Positions 33,831 through 43,042 are shown, numbered from the stretch's first letter. The stretch: DNA of 64,000 nucleotides from DASZHJ01 sp035507155 (GCA_035507155.1 DATJOK010000213.1:1-64000); one strand, 5' to 3'. The notes: generated by a model from the sequence alone, not told the origin. Program-made: numbers and translations.

Positions 33831-36047
33831 TCATCCGAGCGCCGCCTTCACTTTGTCCGGGGAGAGCGGCAGGTCGCGGATGCGGGCGCCGGTGGCGTTG
33901 GCCACCGCGTTGGCGATCGCGGCGGCGGTCGGCCCGTGCGCCGCCTCGCCGGCGCCGAGCCAGGGCTGGCCGGGCCGATCGATGAGCGTCACGTCCACCT
34001 CCGGAACCTCGGGGAAGGTAAGGATCGGATAGCTCTCCCAGTCGCGGCTCAGGATGCGCTGCTGATCGAAGCGGACGGCTTCCTTGAGCGTCCAGCTGGT
34101 GGACTGGATGATGCCGCCTTCCATCTGGTTCCTGAGCCCGTCGGGGCTGACGATCTGGCCGGCATCCGCCGCCGCGGTCGCCTTGACGACGCGGACCGCG
34201 CCGCTCTTGCGATCGACCTCCACCTCGGCCACCACCGCGACATAGGTCGCGTGGTTCTTGTACTTGGCGAAGCCGATGCCGCGGCCGTGGGTGCCGCTGC
34301 CCGCGGCGTCCTTCTGCCAGCCGGCGTTCTTCGCCGCCGTCTCGATCACCGCCTTGGCGCGGGGATCGGAGAGATGCCTGAGGCGGAACTCCACGGGATC
34401 GGTATTCGCTGCCTTCGCCAGCTCGTCCATGAAGGATTCGATGGCGAAGACGTTGGCGTAGGCGCCGAGGGTGCGGAGCGCCGAGACCCGGATCGGCGCC
34501 TCCGGAATGAAGTGATGCGTCACCTTCTGGCGCGGGAAGTCGTAGAGCGGGATCGCGTTGCGGTCGCCGCCGCCCGCCGGCTGCGGGATCACCTGCGGCT
34601 CCGCCGGCCTCAGCGGCTGCGCCAGGTACCAGGCCGCCAGCAGGTCGACGCCGCCCTTGCCGCCCGGCCGCGTGCTGTGGGTGTTGCTCCAGAGCTCGTA
34701 GGTCCATTCGCCGATGCGGCCGTCCTTGTCGAGCTGGGCGCGGGCGTTCATCGACATCGCGGCGCCGTAAGGCTCCCAGGCGAACTCGTCGTCGCGCATC
34801 CACTGCACCTTCACCGGCCGGCCCGGCACCGCGCGGGCGAGCAGCGCCGCGTCGAAGGCGACGTCGTCGGCGCCGTTGTGGCCGTAGCAGCCGGAGCCCT
34901 GCACGTGGGTGACGGTGATGCGGTCGGCGCCGAGGCCGAGCGCCTGCGCCACGTCGCCGCGCAGCGGGAAGACGCCCTGGCTGTGCGACCAGATGGTGAG
35001 CTTGCCCTCGCTGATATTCGCCATCGCGCAGGAGGGGCCGATCGAGGCATGCGCCTGGTAGGGCCGCGTGTAGCGGGCGGCAAGCGTCAGGTCGAAGCCG
35101 TTGGATGGCGCGTCCGCCGTCTTCTCGGAGATGACCGTCCCCTCGCTCGGCAGCGAGCGCAGGTACTCGTGGATCTTGTCCGGCGCCGGCAGCGCCGGGC
35201 CGCCCTGCCACTTGGCGTTCTGGGCGAGCGTCTGGCGCGCGGCGATCGCCTGCTCCTCGCGCGCCGCCACCACGCCGAGGAAGCTGCCGTTGCGCACCAC
35301 CGCCAGCACGCCCGGCATGGATTTGACTTTGTCGAGATCGACCTCGGTGAGGGTGGCGCCGTAGCTCGGCGGCCGCGCCACGCGGCCGAAGACCATGCCG
35401 GGAAGCCGCATGTCCTGCACGTAGATGGCGCCGCCGGTGAGCTTCGCGGGAATGTCGAGGCGCGGCACGCTTCGGCCGATGATCTTGTACTGCTCCGGCT
35501 TCTTGGGGGGCGCCTTGGCGGTGGCCTCGCGGCGGAGCGCCGCCTCCGGCGAGAGCGCCCAGTAGGTCACCGTCTTGCCGCCGGGCGCGTGGACGGTGCC
35601 GTCCTCGACCGTGAGTGCGCCGGCCTCGGCGCCGAGCTTCTCGGCGGCGAGACCGACCAGGATCTGCCGCACCTCGGCGCCGGCGAAGCGGAGCGCGGTG
35701 CCGCCGAACTCCATCGACTGGCTGCCCGACGTGAAGCCCTCGTCGGGGGTGCGCGCAGTGTCGCCTGATATCATGCGGATGCGGCCGAAGCTCACGTCGA
35801 GCTCGTCGGCGGCGATCTGCGCCAGCGCCGTCACCGCGCCCTGGCCCAGCTCCACCTTGCCGGTGAAGACGGTGACCGTGCCCTCGGGGTCGATGCGGAT
35901 CCAGCCGTCGAGGGTGCGGTTGTTGTTGAGGCTGCCCGGCAGCTTCGCCGGCGTGCCGCCCTGGGCGAAGGCCTCGCGGAGGCTGAAGGCGACGACCAGC
36001 GCGCCGGCGGCGGCGCCGAACTGGCGGCGGGTGAGGAGCGCGGTCAC
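33831..36047 (-). CDS. Molybdenum hydroxylase large subunit (isoquinoline 1-oxidoreductase beta type)
   Basis: 738 residues with a Tat-like N-terminus (LTRRQFGAAAGALVVAFSL...), so it is probably periplasmic. Aldehyde oxidase/xanthine dehydrogenase domains appear as two repeats ('IDPEGTVTVFTGKVELGQGAVTALAQIAADELDV', then 'VQGSGCYGHNGADDVAFDAALLA', 'VQWMRDDEFAWEP'). The C-terminal 'WLGAGEAAHGPTAAAIANAVANATGARIRDLPL' carries the catalytic Glu region (GEAA). It starts with GTG overlapping the iron-sulfur subunit stop by 4 bases. Members oxidise N-heterocycles or aldehydes, with electrons passing to a cytochrome. The start upstream (to 36380) is shadow reading. Confidence 0.93.
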   Translation of the reverse strand: MTALLTRRQFGAAAGALVVAFSLREAFAQGGTPAKLPGSLNNNRTLDGWIRIDPEGTVTVFTGKVELGQGAVTALAQIAADELDVSFGRIRMISGDTARTPDEGFTSGSQSMEFGGTALRFAGAEVRQILVGLAAEKLGAEAGALTVEDGTVHAPGGKTVTYWALSPEAALRREATAKAPPKKPEQYKIIGRSVPRLDIPAKLTGGAIYVQDMRLPGMVFGRVARPPSYGATLTEVDLDKVKSMPGVLAVVRNGSFLGVVAAREEQAIAARQTLAQNAKWQGGPALPAPDKIHEYLRSLPSEGTVISEKTADAPSNGFDLTLAARYTRPYQAHASIGPSCAMANISEGKLTIWSHSQGVFPLRGDVAQALGLGADRITVTHVQGSGCYGHNGADDVAFDAALLARAVPGRPVKVQWMRDDEFAWEPYGAAMSMNARAQLDKDGRIGEWTYELWSNTHSTRPGGKGGVDLLAAWYLAQPLRPAEPQVIPQPAGGGDRNAIPLYDFPRQKVTHHFIPEAPIRVSALRTLGAYANVFAIESFMDELAKAANTDPVEFRLRHLSDPRAKAVIETAAKNAGWQKDAAGSGTHGRGIGFAKYKNHATYVAVVAEVEVDRKSGAVRVVKATAAADAGQIVSPDGLRNQMEGGIIQSTSWTLKEAVRFDQQRILSRDWESYPILTFPEVPEVDVTLIDRPGQPWLGAGEAAHGPTAAAIANAVANATGARIRDLPLSPDKVKAALG

Positions 36048-36514
36048 GACGCCATCTCCTTCGCCGCCTTGTCGATGGCGCGGAGGATGCGGGAGTGCGT
36101 CCCGCAGCGACAGAGATTGCCCTCGAGCGCCGCGCGGATCTCGGCGTCGGTCGGGCGCGGCGTGCGGTCGATCAACGCCTTCGCCGCCATCACCATGCCG
36201 TTGATGCAGTAGCCGCACTGCGCCGCCTGCAGCTCGATGAAGGCCTTCTGCAGGGGATGCGGCTTCTCGATCGTGCCGAGCCCCTCGATGGTGACGACCT
36301 GGCGGCCGACCACGTCGCCGACCGCGGTGATGCAGGAGCGCACGGGCTCGCCGTCCACCAGCACTGTGCAGGCGCCGCATTGGGCGAGACCGCAGCCGAA
36401 CTTGGCGCCGTTCAGCTCGAGATCGTTGCGCAGAACGTAGAGCAGCGGCGTGTCGGGCGCCGCCGGCACCTGATGCGGGGCGCCGTTGACGCTGATCGTG
36501 ACCGGATCGGCCAT
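36044..36514 (-). CDS. Molybdenum hydroxylase 2Fe-2S subunit
   Basis: 156 residues with two [2Fe-2S] centres. The plant-type ferredoxin domain is about 40-60 ('GCGLAQCGACTVLVDG', Cys set CX4CX2C with a fourth Cys in 'RSCITAV'). The helical second domain is about 95-145 ('CGYCINGMVMAAKALI' and 'NLCRCGTHSRILRAI'). It passes electrons from the molybdopterin subunit encoded next. The start at 36514 has GGGAG before it; a start at 36529 adds five residues without a ribosome site. Confidence 0.95.
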   Translation of the reverse strand: MADPVTISVNGAPHQVPAAPDTPLLYVLRNDLELNGAKFGCGLAQCGACTVLVDGEPVRSCITAVGDVVGRQVVTIEGLGTIEKPHPLQKAFIELQAAQCGYCINGMVMAAKALIDRTPRPTDAEIRAALEGNLCRCGTHSRILRAIDKAAKEMAS

Positions 36515-36679
36515 TGGGCTTGCTCCCATGCGGACGGCTCGCGGGCGCTTCGCCGCGCCTCGTCGGCGGAGCCTAGCATGGGGAGCGGGTGCCGGTTAAT
36601 CACCGGCTGGTGAAAAGAAGAGGCAACCGCCGCGATCGCGGACACTGCCGCGGCCTTGCCTCCCTGGCGAGAGCGCGGG

Positions 36680-37573
36680 CTAGGGTGTCGCGCCGATCTT
36701 CCGCAGGAACGCCCCGACCGGTGGTTCCCAGGTGCCGGAGGCTTCGTTGAAGAAATTGTGGCCGTCCTTGCCGGTGGCGGGGGCCCGGAAGAACTCCGCC
36801 CGCGGCGCGCCGGCGGCGACGTAGGTGTCGAACATCTGCCGCGCCAGCGTCGGATTGAAGAAGTGATCGTTCTCCGCGTAGATCCAGAGCGTCGGCACGC
36901 GGGTGGTGGCGCCGTAGCTCTTGACCGCGTCGATCAGGCGATCGGGACGGCAGACCTCGTCCGGCCGCTGCGAGCCGCGCCCGCCGGCGAAATTCACCAC
37001 GCCGATCACGCCATCGAGGCCGCGGCTCGCGGCGGCGAGCGAGGCCCAGCCGCCGGCGGAATGGCCGATCAGCACGATGCGCTTGGGATCGACGAAGGAC
37101 TGCCGCCGCATATAGGCGATCACCACCGCGAGGTCCTGGCTGCTGGCGATGCCGGCGTTGAAGTAGTTGGAGTTGGCGCAGGGGCCGGGATTTTCGGCCC
37201 AGCCGCCGCCGGAATTGCCGTAGCCCCGGCGCATCGGCACCACCACCGCATAGCCCTGGTAGACGAGCCACTGCGAGGCCGTGCGGTAGGTGGCGTGCAT
37301 CGTCGGCCGCTGCGCGGCATCACGCGGCGAGCCGTGGCTGACGATCGCGAGCGGCCACGGCCCGTTGCCGTCGGGACGATAGACTGTTGCTTCCAGCATC
37401 AGTCCACCGGCTCCGGCCTCGGGGTCCCAGGGAATGAGATAGGGCTGCTCGTGAAACTGCCCGACGGGCGGCCCTTGCGGGCCGGGCTCCGCCGCCATCG
37501 CCGGAACCGTCGCGAGCGCGGAGAGCGCCAGCAGCGCAAAGGCAGCGCGTCGAGACCTTATGCCTGGGAGCAT
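36680..37573 (-). CDS. Secreted alpha/beta hydrolase (dienelactone-hydrolase/acetyl-xylan-esterase type)
   Basis: 297 residues with a signal peptide (about 1-28, cleavage MAA|E). The catalytic triad can be placed: Ser172 in GHSAGG, Asp236 in YAENDH, His272 in GKDGHNFF. 'IVSHGSPRD' and 'MRRGYGNSGGGWAE' form the oxyanion-hole region. The cysteines in 'GPCANSN' and 'EVCRP' may form a disulfide. The substrate is an ester or peptide-like compound, unknown. Start follows GAGGGACTCCC. It stands alone between a methyltransferase and the hydroxylase genes. Confidence 0.88.
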   Translation of the reverse strand: MLPGIRSRRAAFALLALSALATVPAMAAEPGPQGPPVGQFHEQPYLIPWDPEAGAGGLMLEATVYRPDGNGPWPLAIVSHGSPRDAAQRPTMHATYRTASQWLVYQGYAVVVPMRRGYGNSGGGWAENPGPCANSNYFNAGIASSQDLAVVIAYMRRQSFVDPKRIVLIGHSAGGWASLAAASRGLDGVIGVVNFAGGRGSQRPDEVCRPDRLIDAVKSYGATTRVPTLWIYAENDHFFNPTLARQMFDTYVAAGAPRAEFFRAPATGKDGHNFFNEASGTWEPPVGAFLRKIGATP

Positions 37574-37659
37574 GGGAGTCCCTCGGGACGCGCGATGTCG
37601 CACGGGATCGCGCGGTCGATTCCCTATCAGGAAACGGCAGCAGTGTCCAAGCGGCGGGC

Positions 37660-38466
37660 TCACCGCCAGGCGGTGATCACATGCGCCTGGATCTTGCTGT
37701 CGATCGCGCCGTCGCCTAACCGCGCGGCGACCGCTGCCGCTGCCGCATCGGTCACGGCGGCGAGCCGCGTCTTGTCGCGCGCCTCGATCTCGTTGCGGAG
37801 CGGCGTCCCCTGGCAGATCCCGGTGGCGGGATCGCGCGGCGAGGGTGCGCGGCCGCGCTTGGTCACCGTCTCGCTCTCGATCCGCTCGAAGCCGGCCTCG
37901 CGCAGCGCGCGCCCGATGAGGCCGAGGTCGTGGTAACCGTGCGGCGTGCGGGCCATGAAGTTCGGCGGATCCCCGGGGAAGGCCTGCGCCACCGCGCGGG
38001 TGACGGTGTCGGTCACCTCGTTCTCCTCGATCCGGTCCCAGACGCTGAAGACGAAGGCGCCGCCGGGCCGCAGCACGCGGCGCGCCTCGGCATAGCCCTT
38101 CACCTTGTCGGGAAAGAACATCGCGCCGAACTGGCAGGCGACGGCGTCGAAGCGCTCGTCTTCGAAAGGGAGCGCCTGAGCGTCCGCCTGCTGCCAGGAG
38201 ACACGGGTCGTGCCGGCGCGCGCCATCGCGTGGTCCAGCATCGGCTGGTTGAGGTCGGTGGCGGTGAGGGCGGCGTCGGGCAGGCGGACGGCGATCGTCC
38301 GCGTGACGATGCCGGTGCCGGCAGCGGTCTCCAGGATGCGCCGTGCACCGTGGCGTGCCAGTCGCTCCGCCATGTCGAGCGCGTAGGGCTCGAATAGGAA
38401 GGGGCCGAGATAGCGATCGTAGAGGGTCGGGATCGACCCGGCGAAGAGCTTGTCGGTATCCGCCAT
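37660..38466 (-). CDS. Class I SAM-dependent methyltransferase (UbiE/small-molecule type)
   Basis: 268 residues. SAM motif I is ILETAAGTGIVTRTI (about 44-58), motif II 'ATDLNQPMLDHA', motif III 'WQQADAQALPFEDERFDAVACQFGAMFF', and 'RVLRPGGAFVFSVWD' forms strand 5. N-terminal 'YDRYLGPFLFEPYA' is a hallmark of a small-molecule methyltransferase group near UbiE. It has a GGGAGGGACC ribosome site. It is 28 bases downstream of the formyl transferase-type stop on the same strand (that gene ends at 38495). Confidence 0.88.
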   Translation of the reverse strand: MADTDKLFAGSIPTLYDRYLGPFLFEPYALDMAERLARHGARRILETAAGTGIVTRTIAVRLPDAALTATDLNQPMLDHAMARAGTTRVSWQQADAQALPFEDERFDAVACQFGAMFFPDKVKGYAEARRVLRPGGAFVFSVWDRIEENEVTDTVTRAVAQAFPGDPPNFMARTPHGYHDLGLIGRALREAGFERIESETVTKRGRAPSPRDPATGICQGTPLRNEIEARDKTRLAAVTDAAAAAVAARLGDGAIDSKIQAHVITAWR

Positions 38467-38494
38467 CGGTCCCTCCCGCTCCCGCTGTGGCGCC

Positions 38495-39415
38495 TTACTC
38501 CAGCACCGTTCCCGGCGCGATGCCGGCGTCCTTCGCCGCGACCTTGGCGCCCTTGTCGAGGCGGCAGCGCAGCACCTCGATGAAGCCGCCCTGGCCGTGG
38601 ACGGTGAAGCCCTCCGCGGTGATTGCCGCGACCTCGCCCAGCTTCAGGCCCTTCACCACGCCGAAGACGCGCGCCGTGATCTTTCGGGCATCGAAGATCT
38701 GCAGCCGCTTGCCGCCCGCCACGGTCCAGGCGCCGGGCTGCGGGTTGCAGCCGCGGATGAGATTGTAGGTCACGTCCACGTGCTGCGCCCAGGCGATGCG
38801 CGCCTCGCCCTCGCGCACCCAGCCCTCGTAGGTGGCATTCCTCTCGTCCTGGGTCTGCTCCAGCGCGCGCCCGGCGAGAACCAGATCCGCCGCCTCGAGG
38901 AGCGCCGCGATCCCCTGCGGGAAGATCTTGTCGAAATAGATCGAGCCCAGCGTGTCATCGGGTCCGATCGGGACACGCTTCTGCAGCAGCACCGGTCCCT
39001 CGTCGAGCCCGTCCACCGGGCGGAAGATGCTGAGGCCGGTCTCCGGCTTGCCGAGGATGATCGGCCAGTTGATCGAGGAGGGGCCGCGATGCGCCGGCAA
39101 CAGCGAGGGATGGAACTGGATGGTGCCGTGCTTCGGAATGGTGACGAAGGACTGCGGCACGAACTGCGTCACATAGGCCATCACGCCGAGATCGGTGTTG
39201 AGGCCGCGCATGGCGGCGAGCGCCTCGTCGCTGCTGTAGCGCTGGAACTGGAAGACCGGAATGCCGAGCTCCTCGGCGCGGGCGCGGATCGGATCGGGCT
39301 TGGCTCCGGCCGGCTCCGGCGCGACGAAGACCCCCGCCACCGTGTCGCCGCGATCGCGGAACGCGTCGAGCGCCGCCTTGCCGAAAGCCTGCTGACCGAT
39401 GATCGCCAACCGCAT
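38495..39415 (-). CDS. Formyl-THF hydrolase-like protein (single-domain ALDH1L-type)
   Basis: 306 residues closely following the N-terminal hydrolase part of 10-formyltetrahydrofolate dehydrogenase. 'MRLAIIGQQAFGKAAL' starts the fold. His102 lies in FHPSLLPAHRG, Asp138 in DGLDEGPVLLQ, and 'NATYEGWVREGEARIAWAQ' and 'IRGCNPQPGAWT' fill the C-terminal half (formyl_trans_C-like). Methionyl-tRNA formyltransferases look different at the Cys/His loop. It may remove formate from 10-formyl-THF or formylate a nucleotide sugar-like amine. The start at 39415 was chosen because it begins the fold; ATG at 39430 is possible. Confidence 0.85.
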   Translation of the reverse strand: MRLAIIGQQAFGKAALDAFRDRGDTVAGVFVAPEPAGAKPDPIRARAEELGIPVFQFQRYSSDEALAAMRGLNTDLGVMAYVTQFVPQSFVTIPKHGTIQFHPSLLPAHRGPSSINWPIILGKPETGLSIFRPVDGLDEGPVLLQKRVPIGPDDTLGSIYFDKIFPQGIAALLEAADLVLAGRALEQTQDERNATYEGWVREGEARIAWAQHVDVTYNLIRGCNPQPGAWTVAGGKRLQIFDARKITARVFGVVKGLKLGEVAAITAEGFTVHGQGGFIEVLRCRLDKGAKVAAKDAGIAPGTVLE

Positions 39416-39573
39416 GCGAGCCACCCCCATTCCCGTCGCCGCGCCCGTCATTTAGCCCAGGGAGAGGCGTCGGGACAACCGCTCCCGCGCCGCGACCGCC
39501 CGCGTGGATGTTTGGCGCGCGGCGTTGCGGATAATCTCTGCGGATTGGGGTCGACTGAGGGCAAGGGGCGGTC

Positions 39574-40611
39574 ATGCCGGGCAGGTTTTCTATTTGTCTT
39601 CTCGCGGGCCTTCTGCTCGCGGGCCAGGCGCTTGCCCGGGACACCAGCGAGCGGCAGCCGGTCGCCGCGGTCGCCGATCGTCGCTTGACGGTGACGACGG
39701 CGGACGGGGCCGGCGACCTGGCTCTCTACCTGTCGCGGGATTGGGCCGCGCCGCAGCCCGGCGTGACGACGGCGGTCGTCGTCGTGCATGGCGCGCACCG
39801 CAATGCCGAAGCGGCCTTTCGCGATGCGGGCAGGGCGGTGGCGAAATCCGGCATCGCCCAGGCCAAGGTGCTGGTGGTGGCGCCGCAGTTCCTGACATCG
39901 CCCGACATCCAAGCCCATGGTCTGCCGGAGTCGGTGCTGCGCTGGAGCCGCGAGGGCTGGAAGGGCGGAGAGCTCGCCGAGGGGCCGGCGGCGATCAGCT
40001 CCTTTGCCGCCTTCGACGCCATCCTCGCCCGGCTCGCCGATCGCCGGCTGTTTCCCGATCTCATCCGCGTGGTGATTGCCGGTCATTCCGCCGGCGGGCA
40101 GGTGGTGCAGCGCTATGCGGTGGCGGGGCACGGCGAAGCGGCGCTCGCGGGCATCGGCATCGCCCTTCGCTACGTGGTCGCGAACCCCTCTTCCTATCTC
40201 TATTTCAGCGACGACCGGCCGTTGCCGGCGGGCGGCTTCGCGCCCTTTGCCGCGGCGGCGCGCTGTCCCTCCTTCGATCGCTGGAAATATGGACTGGCCG
40301 GCGCGCCCGCCTATGTCGGCACCGATGCGGCGGCGCTCGAGCGGCAATATCTGGCGCGCGACGTCGTCTATCTGCTCGGCACCGCCGACATCGATCCGAA
40401 CCACCCGCAGCTCGACCGCTCGTGCGCCGGAATGGCGGAGGGGCCTTATCGATACGCCCGCGGTCTCGCCTATTTCCATTATCTCCAGACGCGCGATCGG
40501 GCGGCGCTGCGGCACCGCCTGGTCGAAGTGGCTGGCGTCGCGCACAACGGTCGCGCCATGTTCACCTCCGCCTGCGGGCTTGCCGTGCTGTTCGACCGGC
40601 CGGGCTGCTGA
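39574..40611 (+). CDS. Secreted alpha/beta hydrolase-like protein
   Basis: 345 residues with a signal peptide (about 1-21, cleavage ALA|RD). 'VVVVHGAHRNAEAAF' gives the oxyanion region. Ser172 in IAGHSAGGQV is the nucleophile. 'VVYLLGTADIDPNHP' carries the likely acid Asp, and 'EVAGVAHNGRAMF' the His. The order fits a canonical hydrolase. Substrate unknown. It is divergent from the formyl-THF hydrolase-like gene with 158 bases between them, and convergent to the dehydrogenase gene with only 13 bases between stops. Confidence 0.82.
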   Translation: MPGRFSICLLAGLLLAGQALARDTSERQPVAAVADRRLTVTTADGAGDLALYLSRDWAAPQPGVTTAVVVVHGAHRNAEAAFRDAGRAVAKSGIAQAKVLVVAPQFLTSPDIQAHGLPESVLRWSREGWKGGELAEGPAAISSFAAFDAILARLADRRLFPDLIRVVIAGHSAGGQVVQRYAVAGHGEAALAGIGIALRYVVANPSSYLYFSDDRPLPAGGFAPFAAAARCPSFDRWKYGLAGAPAYVGTDAAALERQYLARDVVYLLGTADIDPNHPQLDRSCAGMAEGPYRYARGLAYFHYLQTRDRAALRHRLVEVAGVAHNGRAMFTSACGLAVLFDRPGC

Positions 40612-40624
40612 GGCCGTCGCCCGG

Positions 40625-41701
40625 TCAGGCGTTGTCCGCCTGCACCGCCTTGATCACCGCGTCGGTCACCTGCCGCGTCGTCGCCTTGCCGCCGAGATCC
40701 GGCGTGTGGAGCGCGGGATCGGCGGTGACGCGCTCGACCGCGCGCATCAGGCGCTTTGCGGCATCACCTTCGCCGAGATGCTCGAGCATCATCGAGGCGG
40801 TCCAGAAGGTGGCGACGGGGTTGGCGATCCCCTTGCCGGTGATGTCGAAGGCGGAGCCGTGGATTGGCTCGAACATCGAGGGGAACTTGCGCTCGGGGTT
40901 GAGATTGCCGGTCGGCGCGATGCCGAGGCTGCCGGCGAGCGCGGCGGCGAGATCGCTGAGGATGTCCGCATGCAGGTTGGTGGCGACGACGACGTCGATG
41001 GTTCTGGGCTTCAGCACCATGCGCGTCGTCATGGCGTCCACCAGCTCTTTATCCCAACCGACGTCGGGGAACTCCCGCCCGATCTCGGCGGCGATCTCGT
41101 CCCACATCACCATGCCGTGGCGCTGGGCGTTCGATTTGGTGACGACGGTGAGCTTCTTGCGCGGCCGCTTGCGCGCGAGGTCGAAGGCGAAGCGCATGAT
41201 CCGCTCGACGCCGACGCGGGTGAAGACCGCGGTCTCGGTGGCGACCTCCTCGGGGAGGCCGCGATGGACGCGGCCGCCGTTGCCGGCGTATTCGCCCTCG
41301 GAATTCTCGCGCACGATCACCCAGTCGAGATCGCCGGCGGCGACGTTGCGCAGCGGGCCGGCGATCCCCGGCAACAGCCGCGTCGGCCGCACGTTGGCGT
41401 ACTGGTCGAGGCCCTGGCAGATCGGCAGCCGCAACCCCCAGAGCGTCACGTGATCAGGGATCTTGGGATCGCCGACGGCGCCGAAGAAGATGGCGTCGAA
41501 CTTGCGCAGCGTCTCCGCGCCGTCCTCCGGCATCAGCTTGCCGTGCTGGCGATAGTGATCGGATCCCCAGGGGAAGTGCTGCACCTCAAGGTGGAAGCCG
41601 CCGTCGCGGCGCTCCAGCGCGGTTAGCACCTCGAGACCGGCGGCGATCACCTCCTTGCCGATGCCGTCGCCGGGAATGGCGGCGATCCTGTAGCTGCGCA
41701 T
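40625..41701 (-). CDS. Tartrate/D-malate dehydrogenase family (isocitrate/isopropylmalate fold)
   Basis: 358 residues. N-terminal 'RIAAIPGDGIGKEVI', 'FGAVGDPKIPDHVTLWGLRLPICQGLDQYANVRP' and 'WVIVRENSEGEYAGNGGRVH' match the TtuC/DmlA subgroup rather than LeuB. 'DILSDLAAALAGSLGIAPTGNLNP', 'MFEPIHGSAFDITGKGIANPVATFWTASMML' bind NAD and metal. It oxidises tartrate, D-malate or beta-substituted malates to oxo acids with Mn2+ or Mg2+. It is divergent from a 2-keto-4-pentenoate hydratase-type gene; the shared control region is 122 bases. Confidence 0.92.
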   Translation of the reverse strand: MRSYRIAAIPGDGIGKEVIAAGLEVLTALERRDGGFHLEVQHFPWGSDHYRQHGKLMPEDGAETLRKFDAIFFGAVGDPKIPDHVTLWGLRLPICQGLDQYANVRPTRLLPGIAGPLRNVAAGDLDWVIVRENSEGEYAGNGGRVHRGLPEEVATETAVFTRVGVERIMRFAFDLARKRPRKKLTVVTKSNAQRHGMVMWDEIAAEIGREFPDVGWDKELVDAMTTRMVLKPRTIDVVVATNLHADILSDLAAALAGSLGIAPTGNLNPERKFPSMFEPIHGSAFDITGKGIANPVATFWTASMMLEHLGEGDAAKRLMRAVERVTADPALHTPDLGGKATTRQVTDAVIKAVQADNA

Positions 41702-41823
41702 GATGGATTTCCTTCAGCAGATTGAGCGCGGTACTCGCTCTCCAGACGACCGGCGGCAAGGACGCGCTTGTCGCTGCCGAGCCTGCCCGGCATGATTGGC
41801 CGAAGCAAGAGCGGGAGGAGACC

Positions 41824-42618
41824 ATGGTCGATCAGGCGCGCATCACGCGCATCGCCGAGTTCTTCGACAAGCTCGCTGCGACCCGGGGCAATCTGCCGCC
41901 GCTGGCGCCCGACGTGATGCCGAACACCCTCGACGAGGCCTATGCGGCGCAGGAGATCCTGCAGGAGCGCTGGGCGAAGACGCGCGGGCCGGTGGTCGGC
42001 TACAAGATCGCCATCACCACCAAGGTGATGCAGGAGCTGATGGGGATCCACGAGCCGGTTCCCGGCGCGATCTTCGAGCGCTTCCTGCACAAGAGCCCCG
42101 CCACCATCCGCTGTCGCGACTATGTGAACGTCGCCGTCGAGTGCGAGATCGGCATGACCTTGGGCGCCGATCTCCCCGATCGCGGCCGCCCCCATGATCG
42201 CGACAGTGTCGCGGCGGCGGTGGCGTCCTGCCATCCCGCGATCGAGATCATCGAGGACCAGAACGCCGAGTACCGCAAGGTGACCGCGGCCGGGCTCGCC
42301 GCCAACAACGCCTGGAACGGCGGCGCCATATTGGGCCCGGCGGTGACCGACTGGCGCCGGCTCGATCTCGCCTCGCTCGGCGGCAGCATGACGATCGAGG
42401 GGGTGGAGCAGGGGCGGGGCTTCGGCGCCGACGTGCTGGGCCACCCCTTGAACGCGCTTGCCTGGCTCGCCAACAACCGCATCGCCCGCGGCCGGCCGCT
42501 CAGGAAGGGCATGGCGGTGCTCACCGGCAGCATCGTCAGCACCAAGTGGCCGAAGGCCGGCGAGACGGTGCGGGTCGCGATCGAAGGGCTGGGCGAGGCC
42601 TCCGCGCGCTTCGTCTGA
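41824..42618 (+). CDS. 2-Keto-4-pentenoate hydratase / 2-oxohepta-3-ene-dioate hydratase family
   Basis: 264 residues of the fumarylacetoacetase-like fold with 'AQEILQERWAKTRGPVVGYKIAITTKVMQELMGI' and the metal ligands in 'VAVECEIGMTLGADL' (Glu pair) and 'AIEIIEDQNAEY' (Asp). 'NAWNGGAILG' and 'GHPLNALAWLANNR....G..LRKGMAVLTGS' are also typical of MhpD/HpcG. It hydrates dienols formed after aromatic ring cleavage, or decarboxylates similar oxo acids. The start at 41824 follows GGGAGGAG; the frame is open to 41722 without a ribosome site. It faces the tartrate-type dehydrogenase divergently. Confidence 0.9.
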   Translation: MVDQARITRIAEFFDKLAATRGNLPPLAPDVMPNTLDEAYAAQEILQERWAKTRGPVVGYKIAITTKVMQELMGIHEPVPGAIFERFLHKSPATIRCRDYVNVAVECEIGMTLGADLPDRGRPHDRDSVAAAVASCHPAIEIIEDQNAEYRKVTAAGLAANNAWNGGAILGPAVTDWRRLDLASLGGSMTIEGVEQGRGFGADVLGHPLNALAWLANNRIARGRPLRKGMAVLTGSIVSTKWPKAGETVRVAIEGLGEASARFV

Positions 42619-42628
42619 GCGCGCCTTG

Positions 42629-43042
42629 CTAGTGGAGCCGCCCGGACTGCGCGGGCTCGACGTCGCGGCTCAGGATCGGGCTCGCCTGGTGATGGACCAG
42701 CCGCCAGGAGCCCTGCTCCTTCACGAACATGTTGGTGGCGGCGAGCCAGCCGCCGTCGAGCTCCTCCTCGCAGGTGACGATGCCGACCTCGCCGAAGAGG
42801 AAGGCCTGGTCCTCGTGGCAGCTGACGTGGGGCGCCTCGGGGTTGCCCAGGATCTGCTGCCAGCTCTCCAGCACCGCGTCCCGCCCGCGCAGCAGCGTCC
42901 AGCCCGGATGCATGCAGAGGACCGGCGTCTCGGCCGCCCAGATGCGCTCCATGGCGGCCACATCACGGGAGGTAAAGGCGCGATAGAACTCGAGATTTGC
43001 CGAGAGGAGCGCATCGGCTTCGGGATCGCTGGGGAGGGGCAT
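42629..43042 (-). CDS. NTF2-like (SnoaL-type) protein
   Basis: 137 residues with the SnoaL/DUF4440-type pattern 'NLEFYRAFTSRDVAAMERIWA.....LCMHPGW..LRGRDAVLESWQQIL', 'EDQAFLFGEVGIVTCEEEL.....LAATNMFVKEQGSWRLVHHQASPI'. 'HPGW' is the most conserved block of this subgroup. The fold is a dimeric cone; the role is unknown. Start at 43042 was taken as the first family-like Met with GAGGCC before it; a longer frame reaches 43156. It converges on the hydratase gene with 10 bases between stops. Confidence 0.8.
   Translation of the reverse strand: MPLPSDPEADALLSANLEFYRAFTSRDVAAMERIWAAETPVLCMHPGWTLLRGRDAVLESWQQILGNPEAPHVSCHEDQAFLFGEVGIVTCEEELDGGWLAATNMFVKEQGSWRLVHHQASPILSRDVEPAQSGRLH

Noticed and set aside
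32235..35768. A 1177-codon open frame on the plus strand across otsA and opposite the molybdenum hydroxylase
   Set aside because: It is a by-product of GC-rich third positions; the translation is Arg/Gly/Ala-rich without any domain, while otsA and the hydroxylase have full family motifs.
38495..39415. Methionyl-tRNA formyltransferase
   Set aside because: The pattern around 'IRGCNPQPGAWT', 'DGLDEGPVLLQ' and 'NATYEG' follows the ALDH1L hydrolase domain; a def gene is not adjacent.
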